This document shows, piece by piece, positions 22,616 through 30,706 of a stretch of 45,398 nucleotides of DNA. Source of the stretch: an uncultured Clostridium sp. (GTDB lineage Bacteria > Bacillota > Clostridia > Lachnospirales > Lachnospiraceae); the NCBI GenBank assembly GCA_947644195.1, contig CANRZB010000030.1:1-45398 (forward strand), read 5' to 3'. A program made the translations under genes and the position numbers. Positions within the stretch are counted from its first letter, which is position 1; each line of letters begins with the position of its first letter. The notes beneath the pieces were generated by a model that saw nothing but the letters and a program-made list of their open reading frames with translations, was not told the origin of the DNA and did no database searches.

Positions 22616-24028
22616 ATGGCTGATAAAAAGAAACCGGTAAAAATTACGGAAACGGTTCTCCGTGATGCACATCAGTCTCTGATCGCTACTCGTATGACGA
22701 CAGAGCAGATGCTGCCGATCGTGGATAAGATGGATAAAATCGGATACCATGCAGTAGAGTGTTGGGGCGGAGCTACCTTTGATGCTTCTCTGCGTTTCCT
22801 CAAGGAGGATCCATGGGAGAGATTGCGGAAACTTCGTGCAGGCTTCAAGAATACAAAGCTGCAGATGTTATTCCGTGGACAAAATATTTTAGGTTACAAC
22901 CATTATGCAGATGATGTGGTTGAGTATTTTGTGCAAAAGTCGATTGCGAACGGAATTGATATTATCCGTATCTTTGACTGCCTGAATGATGTGAGAAATC
23001 TGGAGACCGCAGTTAAGGCAGCGAACAAGGAAAACGGACACGCTCAGGTTGCCCTTTCCTACACCCTGGGCGATGCGTATACGATGGACTACTGGAAAGA
23101 TATGGCAAAGCGTATTGAGGAAATGGGTGCTAAATCATTGTGTATTAAGGATATGGCGGGATTACTGGTTCCGGTAAAAGCAACCGAGTTAGTCGAGGCA
23201 TTGAAGGAATCCGTGGAGATTCCGATCGACCTGCATACTCATTATACTTCCGGTGTGGCTGCTATGACCTATATGAAGGCGGTAGAGGCAGGCTGTGATA
23301 TCATTGACACGGCGATGTCTCCATTCTCTATGGGTACCAGCCAGCCAGCGACAGAGGTTATGGTCGAGGCATTTAAGGATACTCCATATGATACCGGTCT
23401 GGATCAGGAAAAATTGGCAGAGATTGCAGATTATTTCCGTCCGATGCGGGAAGAGGCACTGCAATCCGGTCTGATGAATACCAAGGTTCTGGGGGTTAAT
23501 ATTCAGACACTGCGTTATCAGGTGCCAGGCGGTATGCTGAGTAATCTGGTGTCCCAGTTGAAGGAAATGGGGCAGGAAGATAAATATGAGCAGGTGTTAG
23601 AGGAAGTGCCGAGAGTGCGTAAAGATTTCGGCGAGCCACCTTTGGTTACGCCGTCCTCTCAGATCGTGGGTACGCAGGCCGTGTTAAATGTGGTATCCGG
23701 TGAGCGCTATAAGATGGTAACCAAGGAATCCAAGAAACTGTTGTCCGGTGAATTTGGCCAGACAGTTAAGCCATTTGATAAAGAAGTACAAAAGAAATGT
23801 CTGGGAGATGATGTGGAAGTGATTACCTGCCGTCCGGCAGACAAGATTGCTCCTCAGTTGGAAACTTTGGAGAAAGAGATGGCACAATACAAGCAGCAGG
23901 ATGAAGATGTTTTATCCTACGCTCTGTTCCCACAGGTGGCTACAGAATTCTTCAAGTATCGTGAGGCACAGCAGAAAAAAATTGATGCCGATGCTGCCGA
24001 TACGGAGAATAAGGCTTATCCGGTATAA
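22616..24028 (+). CDS. OadA/transcarboxylase 5S-type carboxyltransferase
   Basis: The 470-residue product starts at ATG 22616 with AAAGGAG ten bases upstream. It is the TIM-barrel carboxyltransferase of pyruvate carboxylase and oxaloacetate decarboxylase: ETVLRDAHQSLIATRM holds the metal-binding Asp, SLCIKDMAGLL the carboxylated Lys, and DLHTHYTSGVAAM the two metal His residues. The C-terminal part (about 300-450) is the PYC/OADA domain. OadA proteins normally end in a biotin domain of about 120 residues, which is absent here, so it must use the separate carrier. It moves a carboxyl group between oxaloacetate/pyruvate and biotin. A terminator lies 110 bases on. Confidence 0.9.
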   Translation: MADKKKPVKITETVLRDAHQSLIATRMTTEQMLPIVDKMDKIGYHAVECWGGATFDASLRFLKEDPWERLRKLRAGFKNTKLQMLFRGQNILGYNHYADDVVEYFVQKSIANGIDIIRIFDCLNDVRNLETAVKAANKENGHAQVALSYTLGDAYTMDYWKDMAKRIEEMGAKSLCIKDMAGLLVPVKATELVEALKESVEIPIDLHTHYTSGVAAMTYMKAVEAGCDIIDTAMSPFSMGTSQPATEVMVEAFKDTPYDTGLDQEKLAEIADYFRPMREEALQSGLMNTKVLGVNIQTLRYQVPGGMLSNLVSQLKEMGQEDKYEQVLEEVPRVRKDFGEPPLVTPSSQIVGTQAVLNVVSGERYKMVTKESKKLLSGEFGQTVKPFDKEVQKKCLGDDVEVITCRPADKIAPQLETLEKEMAQYKQQDEDVLSYALFPQVATEFFKYREAQQKKIDADAADTENKAYPV

Positions 24029-24138
24029 AGCAGTATGTTTCGAAGTTATGTCTGAGATAGGCGAAACATACAGGATAGCCTAACATACGGGTGGTTTTTG
24101 TCACTGTTTTGCAAAATGAAATGGATTTAATAGGCGCT

Positions 24139-24176
24139 AAAAAACAGAAATTCTAATTTAGGAATTTCTGTTTTTT
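24139..24176 (+). terminator. Terminator of decarboxylase operon
   Basis: AAAAAACAGAAATTC (24139-24153) pairs perfectly with GAATTTCTGTTTTTT (24162-24176) around an eight-base loop. It ends the five-gene transcript. Confidence 0.9.
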
Positions 24177-24340
24177 AATAAAACAAACTTTGAAGTTCAG
24201 AGAGAATATGTACTGTTTTGCGGAAGAAAAATTTTGTCTGGATTGTCAAAATAAATAAGATAATTTATAATGTATTTGGAAGAGGAATGATAGAAATATC
24301 TGCTTGTAGGCCGGATTCAGAAAGGTTGGAGGGTGGTAGC

Positions 24341-26020
24341 ATGAGTGATATTTTCAATAATGAATTGTTTGAGGCGTTTGCATCGGCATCAGATCATGTT
24401 TATATCTATGTATGTGATATGAAGACAGATATTTCCCGCTGGTCCAGAGCTGCCGTGGATTATTTTGGGTTGGCGGGGGAATATCTGGAGGACGCAGCGA
24501 ATGTATGGGGGCAACATGTACATCCGGATGATCTGAAAGTTTATACGGAGGATATCACAGGGGTATTTTCCGGGGAACGGAAATATCATGACTGCCAATA
24601 CCGGGCAAGGAACGCATCGGGAGGATATGTATGGGTGGAATGTAAGGGCAGCGTGATCCGGGATGCGCAAGGAAATCCTATCATTTTTGCGGGGCTGATG
24701 ACGAGGATAGACGGACAGAGCAAATACGATTCTCTGACCGGACTATTGACAACCCAGGAGATGCACTATTTTGATTTTACTTCGCAGCCTGGAATTGCCT
24801 TGTTGATTGGCATGGACGGATTCCGAAAGATCATAAGTAATTATGGATATAATATCGGGGATGAGATATTAATTAAATTTGCGAGGGAGATTAGCGAATT
24901 ATGCAGGCCTGGATGGAAGGTTCTGCGATTTAGTGGAGATGAATTCCTTGTACTTGCTTTTTCGTCTAATTTGCAGGAAGTAATGGATTTTTATGAGGAA
25001 ATATGCCGGGAAACGGATAATTTGATATTGGAAGACGGGCGGAAGGTTGTCATTTCCATATCGGCTGGTGGAATACTTTTCCCTCAGGATGCGGATACCA
25101 GAGAGCTTTTGATCAATAAACTGGAACACTCGTTGGAATATGCCAAGAATAACCAGAGAGGCAAGATGGTGCTATTCTCGGAGGAGATTGCCAGACAACA
25201 TGAGAGAGGACTGGTTTTGCGGGAGGATCTCAAACAGTGCATAAAAAATGATTTTCAAGGTTTTGAATTATACTACCAGCCATTTATCCATCCAGAAGCC
25301 GGTATCATTGCTGGCTGTGAATGTCTGCTACGATGGAAAGGGGAAAGAATTAAAGATTCTTATCCGATGGAGTTTATAAAAGTCTTAGAAGATTATGGAG
25401 AGATTCATGAGGTGGGCTTTTGGGTCATGGAGCAGGCAATCCGGCAACAGGCAGCATGGCGCGATACATACGGAGATCTACAGATCAGCTTTAATGTATC
25501 TTATCAGCAGTTTTTAGATGAGACCTTTGAGGAAAGGGCAATTTCCTATGTGAAAAAGTATGGAGCGAATCCAAACTATGTCATAATAGAACTTACAGAA
25601 AGTTGCCAGGTAGAAGACCCCAAGGAACTTGCGCTTATGTTTCACAGACTGAGGGAGCAGGGATTTCAACTTGCACTGGATGATTTTGGGACGGCATATG
25701 CTTCCATGGAAATGTTAAAATGGCTACCAGTGGATTATATTAAAGTGGAACATTCTTTTATCAGGGAACTTTCACAGCCGGGGCACGACATAGATTATGT
25801 AATTGTTGACAGTCTGTTAGAAATGTGCAGGCGTTTAGGATATCATTCTATTATAGAAGGTGTGGAAAACAGCAAAGTAGCAGATATCGTGGGAGGGTTA
25901 CATGCCACGCTGCTGCAGGGATACCATTATTCACATCCTGTCTGCCAAAAAGAGTTTGAAAAACTGCTGGAGGAAGACCGAACAAAACATCACGTTGGCC
26001 AGGGGGGCAGACAGCCATAA
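24341..26020 (+). CDS. PAS-GGDEF-EAL protein, likely c-di-GMP phosphodiesterase
   Basis: The start ATG 24341 has GGAGG nine bases upstream (559 residues); a TTG at 24218 is less likely. Residues 15-125 form a PAS domain (HPDDLKVYTED, YVWVECKGSV). The GGDEF domain (about 130-285) is degenerate, with SGDEF at 198-202. The EAL domain (about 300-540) keeps the key residues: Glu327 in GCECLLRW, Asn385, Glu417 in IIELTES, Asp447-Asp448 in DDFGTAYAS, Lys468, Glu506 in EGVE and Gln526 in QGYHY. It should therefore hydrolyse c-di-GMP, with the GGDEF part perhaps sensing GTP. No membrane segment; cytosolic. ylxM starts 15 bases after its stop. Confidence 0.88.
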   Translation: MSDIFNNELFEAFASASDHVYIYVCDMKTDISRWSRAAVDYFGLAGEYLEDAANVWGQHVHPDDLKVYTEDITGVFSGERKYHDCQYRARNASGGYVWVECKGSVIRDAQGNPIIFAGLMTRIDGQSKYDSLTGLLTTQEMHYFDFTSQPGIALLIGMDGFRKIISNYGYNIGDEILIKFAREISELCRPGWKVLRFSGDEFLVLAFSSNLQEVMDFYEEICRETDNLILEDGRKVVISISAGGILFPQDADTRELLINKLEHSLEYAKNNQRGKMVLFSEEIARQHERGLVLREDLKQCIKNDFQGFELYYQPFIHPEAGIIAGCECLLRWKGERIKDSYPMEFIKVLEDYGEIHEVGFWVMEQAIRQQAAWRDTYGDLQISFNVSYQQFLDETFEERAISYVKKYGANPNYVIIELTESCQVEDPKELALMFHRLREQGFQLALDDFGTAYASMEMLKWLPVDYIKVEHSFIRELSQPGHDIDYVIVDSLLEMCRRLGYHSIIEGVENSKVADIVGGLHATLLQGYHYSHPVCQKEFEKLLEEDRTKHHVGQGGRQP

Positions 26021-26035
26021 GGAGGAGACAGGGGA

Positions 26036-26410
26036 ATGGAAGCAAAAACGATGACGGAAGTGGAAGAGCGGGTAGAACTGTCTCTGCTCTATGATTTCTA
26101 TGGTGCTCTGCTCAAAGACAGCCAGAGAAGGATGTTCGAGGCATATATGTTGGAAGATTATGGCTATTCGGAGATTGCTGCCAGTGAAGGGATCTCTCGT
26201 CAGGGAGCCTATGATGCGGTGGGACGGGCGGTGAAACAGCTTCGTGTTTATGAAGAAAAACTGGGGCTGGCAGGCCGTTTTCAGAAACAACTCAAAAAGA
26301 TGGGACAGCTGCAGGAGAAGATTGCGGCGTTATCGCTTCCAGAGGATACGCCCGGTTTGCCGGAAATTCTGCAGTTATTGGAAGGATTGCTTCAGGAAGA
26401 ATGGACGTAG
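26036..26410 (+). CDS. ylxM: YlxM/p13-like DNA-binding protein
   Basis: The 124-residue product starts at ATG 26036, with GGAGGAG eight bases upstream. It has the UPF0122 signature: LYDFYGALLKDSQRRMFE, then a sigma-factor-like helix-turn-helix with YSEIAASEGISRQGAYDAV. The family usually lies beside ffh and ftsY and is thought to bind the SRP pathway genes or RNA. Here ffh does not follow; the next gene is convergent. It is close behind the EAL-protein gene and very likely co-transcribed with it. Separation of ylxM from ffh and pairing with a c-di-GMP protein is unusual. Confidence 0.87.
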   Translation: MEAKTMTEVEERVELSLLYDFYGALLKDSQRRMFEAYMLEDYGYSEIAASEGISRQGAYDAVGRAVKQLRVYEEKLGLAGRFQKQLKKMGQLQEKIAALSLPEDTPGLPEILQLLEGLLQEEWT

Positions 26411-26476
26411 AAGCAGGACAGGATCACAGAGCAGTTCGGGTATCTGGAAGATTCTGGGTGAATTTTGTCAGAGGAT

Positions 26477-26565
26477 AAAACAGGAGCCTGGTCAAAAGAT
26501 TGTGATGCTCTCCATCGGTAGATCGGGAGTACCATCCAATTGTTGACCAGGCTCCTGCCTGTTTT
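26477..26565. terminator. Long branched bidirectional terminator
   Basis: CAGGAGCCTGGTCAA (26481-26495) pairs perfectly with TTGACCAGGCTCCTG (26543-26557), flanked by AAAACAGG and CCTGTTTT. The 47-base loop holds a second stem, GATGCTCTCC with GGGAGTACCATC. It lies between the convergent ylxM and Big2-protein genes. A loop this long with its own stem is more elaborate than an ordinary terminator. Confidence 0.75.
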
Positions 26566-26624
26566 CAGATCCATAGGAAAGTGATTGTTTTTCTATGGAA
26601 TGGTTTTGTTCAACTTGTTTCCAA

Positions 26625-27710
26625 TTACCGGATATAATATGCTCTGCCGGATACACTGGTAGAAATCAGAGGCAGATTCGCTTTCTTGTTCTTTACCTTT
26701 GATTTCTTAATCTTAAAGGTGTAGGCTTTTGCCTTACCTGCTTTTAGATTCACTTTTTTGATCTTCTTTGCGGAATATGTTGCGAACGTTTTTCCGTTAT
26801 TATCTTTGATCTTAATTTTCACATTGCGAAGCTCTTTGAGCTTGTAGTTGGAATTGTTCAGGACTCTCGTCTTTAAAATCAGATTTCCTTTTTTGTCATA
26901 GGATACCTTGTAAATGTCAATTCCACTCTTACCATAGGTTACTTTCTTTACGCCCAGTTTTTTCACGCTGTATTCGTTCTTCTTTACGGTAACGCTGCAG
27001 GTCATGGTATAACCGCTGGCTGTTTTGGCACTAATGGTTGCTTTACCAGGTTTCTTACCGGTGATTTTACCATTGCTAACAGTTGCAACGGCTCCGTTGC
27101 TGCTGCTCCAGGTTACTCCTGTGGCATTGTAGGTAGAGATCGTCTGGGAAAATCCTGCAGTCAAGGTTACACTCTGTGCGTTTAAGGACGGGGTCGGTGT
27201 CTTAACCGGAGGCTGTGTTGGAGAAGACGGAGGCGTTGTCTGCTGTACTGCAGGTCCCTGTAATGCTTCTGCGAAGAAGTAGGTATCCTGGTCAAATGTC
27301 AGAGACAAGGTGTAATTTCCTGAAGATGGTCGTGTCCAAGTAATTCCGTTATAATACACAGTGGTATCTTCTAAATTGGCAGTATACCAATAAGGATCTG
27401 TACTTAAGATTGTCTTGTTATAGATCTCTTTGCCTGACGCATCTGTCAGTTTCAGAGTCATTGCCATTTTGCTTGGAGCGTAAACGATAATAGAAATCGT
27501 TCCATTAGAAGAAACCGTAAATGTATGCGTTGCTGGAGTACCTGCTGTCAGTGGTGTTTCATCCAATAGATTGTTAAAATCGTTTACACTGAATATGGAT
27601 GTCTGATCGGTTGCTGCCTTTGCCTCTTTTCCCTGATAGGAAATACCACTGAATACTAATGCAGCAATGAGAAACAGTGATGTCAATGTTTTTGAAAACT
27701 TAGATTTCAT
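26625..27710 (-). CDS. Secreted protein with Big2 Ig-like domain
   Basis: The 361-residue product starts at 27710 with GGAGGA upstream. A signal peptide covers about residues 1-32, cleaved after AKA. Residues 35-150 are beta-rich and resemble a carbohydrate- or adhesin-type jelly roll, ending before a Pro/Thr linker (155-175). A Big2 Ig-like domain follows (176-243: VTLTAGFSQT, TWSSSNGAVATVSNGKITG, PGKATISAKT). The last 115 residues are very lysine-rich with KKVTYGKSG and YTFKIKKSKVKNKK and could bind the anionic wall. No LPXTG is seen. It is probably a surface or wall-associated protein; the binding partner is unknown. Confidence 0.8.
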   Translation of the reverse strand: MKSKFSKTLTSLFLIAALVFSGISYQGKEAKAATDQTSIFSVNDFNNLLDETPLTAGTPATHTFTVSSNGTISIIVYAPSKMAMTLKLTDASGKEIYNKTILSTDPYWYTANLEDTTVYYNGITWTRPSSGNYTLSLTFDQDTYFFAEALQGPAVQQTTPPSSPTQPPVKTPTPSLNAQSVTLTAGFSQTISTYNATGVTWSSSNGAVATVSNGKITGKKPGKATISAKTASGYTMTCSVTVKKNEYSVKKLGVKKVTYGKSGIDIYKVSYDKKGNLILKTRVLNNSNYKLKELRNVKIKIKDNNGKTFATYSAKKIKKVNLKAGKAKAYTFKIKKSKVKNKKANLPLISTSVSGRAYYIR

Positions 27711-27803
27711 AGTTATCCTCCTCTTTCATTAAAAATTTATAAAATCTTCCTGAAAAATCTTATCACATTTTTGTAAAAAAAACAACTCTGAACAAAGTTT
27801 TCA

Positions 27804-27923
27804 CACGGAAATCAATTTTCAAATGTTACCTTTTACTTGTGGTGGATTTTGTAATGGATAACAGAAAATTACCTGTCAGAAATGATCGGTAAATGATACC
27901 ATTTGAAAATTGATTTCCGTGAA
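27804..27923 (+). repeat. Dispersed repeat copy 2 with 22-bp inverted ends
   Basis: The 22-base arms at 27804-27825 and 27900-27921 are perfect inverted copies (right arm starts CATTTGAAAATTGA and ends TTTCCGTG), and pairing continues weakly inward. The right 69 bases (27855-27923) match 139-207 at about 65 positions. The element is about 118 bases, has no coding content, and looks like a small inverted-repeat element in the 450-base gap between two divergent genes. A short open frame starting in it (27903-28094) is not credible as a gene. Confidence 0.7.
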
Positions 27924-28095
27924 GTTTTCATGATTGCCATTGTCATTCTTCTGATTTTCCGGTCAAAAGCATACAAATGGATCGGAAAGAGGAGCTTACT
28001 CGGATTGTTTATGCCCGCGGTGGCGTGTCAGCCTTTCCAAGCTACGAGTAACAAGGTGCGTGTGGCTACAGGGTACCTTCCAATGATAGAATAAA

Positions 28096-28124
28096 TTGAC
28101 AAATCCGGTCAAATAAATTAATAT
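28096..28124 (+). promoter_or_regulatory. Sigma-A promoter of diguanylate cyclase gene
   Basis: TTGACA (28096-28101) and TAATAT (28119-28124) are 17 bases apart, about 40 bases ahead of the start codon, giving a leader of roughly 33 bases. Confidence 0.78.
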
Positions 28125-28164
28125 GAAACGTGTTTTTAGTTCGTGAAAAAGGGAGTGGGTACGG

Positions 28165-29916
28165 ATGAAAAATTGGAAAAAGAAATTTGAGTTGATTTAT
28201 CTTTGCATGGTCTTATTCACGGCAGGAATGATTATTTGGGCAGCTTGTGAATATAAAGGCATAGGAATGAAAGGGGAGTTTTTTGGAAAAGAAACGGTCT
28301 TTGCGTCCGGATGGCATACTGCCCACGGGCAGGAAGTAGATTTGAATAAATTGAATCAGACGGAGGGGACCAGGGAAGGGGAGCCTTTTTCGGTTTACCA
28401 TACGATTCCGAAGGAGATTCAGGAGGGCGATGCCCTGTGCTTTCGGAGTAAAAACATATTTTATCAAGTCTATATGGATGGCGTGCTGCAGTATGATCCC
28501 TATGTCCCGGAGCATCCAGCATATACCAATTCTTATGGGACGGATTGGAATTTTATCCGGATTCCTTCGGCTCTTGCAGGACGTGAAGTCGAAGTCCGTG
28601 TGACTTATGTAGATGCGGATTCCCGTGCCTGTATGGATCATATTTATATCGGACAGCCGGGTGGTGCTATCCTGAATGTGTTCGGTGATAAGCTGGTAGC
28701 GCTCATTACCTGCATTTTACTTCTATTTGTAGGAATATTGTTGATCATTGTAGATATTCCGGTCAATATCAGTTTTCAAAAAAATCATGAACTCCGTTAT
28801 TTGGGGCTGTTTGCAGCATCTATTGCTATTTGGTGCCTGTCTGAGACAAACCTGGTGCAGTTTATCTGGGGAGATAATCGATTGATGCAGGTGGTATCCT
28901 GTTCTTCGTTGATGTTGATTCCTATTCCGATTATTTTGTATCTGGATTCTACGTTTGGTTTCCAGAGAAAAATCGTCGTTCCACTGATTTGCGGTTTGTC
29001 TGCCACGCAGTTTACGGTATGCTGGGGCATGCATCTGCTGGGAATTCGGGATATTCATGAAAGTCTTTCCCTGACACATGCTGTCTTAGGGATTACAGCG
29101 GCAATCCTTTTGTATACAATCCTGAGAAATTATATTCGTACCTACAAGAAATATCGGCACAATATTTACCATATTCTCCGAACCATTGGTCTGAGTGCGA
29201 TTTCGATTGCTACAGCGCTGGATATCATTCGGTATTATCGGGGGAATGGAACGGACAGTGCAATGTTTGTACGCATTGGTATTCTGCTCTTTATTCTCTG
29301 TTTCGGCAGCTCTAGCCTGGAACGTACCATTCATGCTGTCAGACTGGGGGTACAGTCCGAATTTGTAGCGCAGCTTGCCTACCGGGACGGTCTGACCCAG
29401 ATTGGAAACAGAACATCCTTTGAAGAACATCTGGCTGATCTGGATAAAGAAAAAGAGAATATGGATTCGGTAGCAATTGTGATGTTTGATGTGAATGATC
29501 TCAAATATGTCAATGATCATATGGGACATCAATTTGGTGATGAAATGTTGGTGGAGAGTGCCAGATTGATCCAGGAGGCATTTGAAGCGGTAGGAGGAGA
29601 CTGTTTTCGAATCGGAGGAGATGAGTTTGCGGTTCTGTTAAGCGGAGATGATCTGCAGAAACGTTATGAGGACGGAATCCGACATTTTACCGATGCGGTC
29701 AGCCAGTATAATGCAGTGCCGAAGCAGCCGTTCCGTATCAGCATTGCACATGGCTATGCGGTATATTGTCAGGAAACCGGGGATACCAGGATGAAAGATA
29801 TCTATCAGCGTGCGGATGTGGAAATGTATCATAACAAAAAAGAGATCAAGGAAAACCAGGTTTCACCGGAGGAATATTATCGGACACAGGGAAGATCTGC
29901 CAAATCAGAGGTTTAA
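28165..29916 (+). CDS. Membrane diguanylate cyclase with outer sensor domain
   Basis: The 583-residue product starts at ATG 28165. A first helix (9-28) is followed by an outer beta-rich domain (about 35-170) and then seven hydrophobic segments (about 175-400), a layout like 7TMR-DISM receptors. The cytosolic GGDEF domain (about 405-560) begins RDGLTQIGNRTSFEEHL, has VMFDVNDLKYVNDHMGH and an intact IGGDEF with G484-F488, so c-di-GMP synthesis is expected. The RxxD inhibitory site ahead of GGDEF is missing (residues there are VGGD), which suggests no product feedback. Convergent with the regulator gene 57 bases on. Confidence 0.88.
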   Translation: MKNWKKKFELIYLCMVLFTAGMIIWAACEYKGIGMKGEFFGKETVFASGWHTAHGQEVDLNKLNQTEGTREGEPFSVYHTIPKEIQEGDALCFRSKNIFYQVYMDGVLQYDPYVPEHPAYTNSYGTDWNFIRIPSALAGREVEVRVTYVDADSRACMDHIYIGQPGGAILNVFGDKLVALITCILLLFVGILLIIVDIPVNISFQKNHELRYLGLFAASIAIWCLSETNLVQFIWGDNRLMQVVSCSSLMLIPIPIILYLDSTFGFQRKIVVPLICGLSATQFTVCWGMHLLGIRDIHESLSLTHAVLGITAAILLYTILRNYIRTYKKYRHNIYHILRTIGLSAISIATALDIIRYYRGNGTDSAMFVRIGILLFILCFGSSSLERTIHAVRLGVQSEFVAQLAYRDGLTQIGNRTSFEEHLADLDKEKENMDSVAIVMFDVNDLKYVNDHMGHQFGDEMLVESARLIQEAFEAVGGDCFRIGGDEFAVLLSGDDLQKRYEDGIRHFTDAVSQYNAVPKQPFRISIAHGYAVYCQETGDTRMKDIYQRADVEMYHNKKEIKENQVSPEEYYRTQGRSAKSEV

Positions 29917-29973
29917 TTTTTCTATGCGGAAAATATCCATACCTTTTCTGGAAATGACAGCAATAGTAATAGA

Positions 29974-30609
29974 TTACCGTAAATGCCGATAATAAAATAC
30001 TGCCAGTTGGGTCCGGTCCCGCAGTTCTAGTTTTTCTAGGATCTGGCTGAGATAATTCCTTACCGTGCCCTCACTTAAGTAAAGCGCTTCTGCGATTTCT
30101 TTGTTGTTGCAGCCATCGGCAACCTTTTGAATTAGTTCCAGCTCCTTTTCGGTAATGGGGTACTGGGAGAGATCATGGGTAGGAACGGAATGGATAAAAC
30201 CGGGAAGACGTTCCATAATTTCATCCCCAAATACGGTCTGCCCATTCTGGACAGCAAGTAGGGCAGGCAGGATGCTCTCAAAATTTTGTTTTAATAGATA
30301 GCCTTTCACTCCGATGTGGAGGGCTTTTATAATGTATTCGTCATCGGCAAATGTGGTTAGAAGTAAAATTTTTGCATCAGGGTAATTCTGCAACAGAATT
30401 TTGCCGGCATCCAATCCCGACATGGTTTCCATGCGGATATCCATCAGCAGGATATCCGGTTTCCATGTTTCATACAATTCGATGGCTTCCTTCCCATTGG
30501 TACCGATTCCATGGATCTTGATCTCTCCGCTGGCTTCGAGAATGGTCTTTAGTGACAGGGAAACCAGCTTGTCATCATCTACAATACATAGTGTTATCTT
30601 GTTGCTCAT
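29974..30609 (-). CDS. NarL/LuxR-family response regulator
   Basis: The 211-residue protein starts at 30609 with AAAGGAG upstream. The receiver domain (5-120) has the acidic pocket VDDDK, the phosphorylated Asp57 in LLMDIRM, and Lys in GYLLKQ. The C-terminal helix-turn-helix (about 145-205) reads EKELELIQKVADGCNNKEIAEAL (first part EKELELIQKVADGC) and SEGTVRNYLSQILEKL, typical of the NarL/FixJ group. It is the DNA-binding partner of the kinase encoded 97 bases upstream on the same strand. Targets are unknown, though the divergent giant gene is the obvious candidate. Confidence 0.9.
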   Translation of the reverse strand: MSNKITLCIVDDDKLVSLSLKTILEASGEIKIHGIGTNGKEAIELYETWKPDILLMDIRMETMSGLDAGKILLQNYPDAKILLLTTFADDEYIIKALHIGVKGYLLKQNFESILPALLAVQNGQTVFGDEIMERLPGFIHSVPTHDLSQYPITEKELELIQKVADGCNNKEIAEALYLSEGTVRNYLSQILEKLELRDRTQLAVFYYRHLR

Positions 30610-30706
30610 AAGGGGATCTCCTTTCTTGCAGGATCGCGTTTTTGTCGGTTCTCAGAGGGCATGACCGTATCCTGTTCCGTACCAGTTTCACTACAAAATG
30701 TTGGAT

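Noticed and set aside
27903-28094. Possible 63-residue gene in the gap before the diguanylate cyclase
   Set aside because: It starts on TTG inside the repeat, has no ribosome binding site, and the same N-terminal codons recur at copy 1 only because the DNA is repeated.
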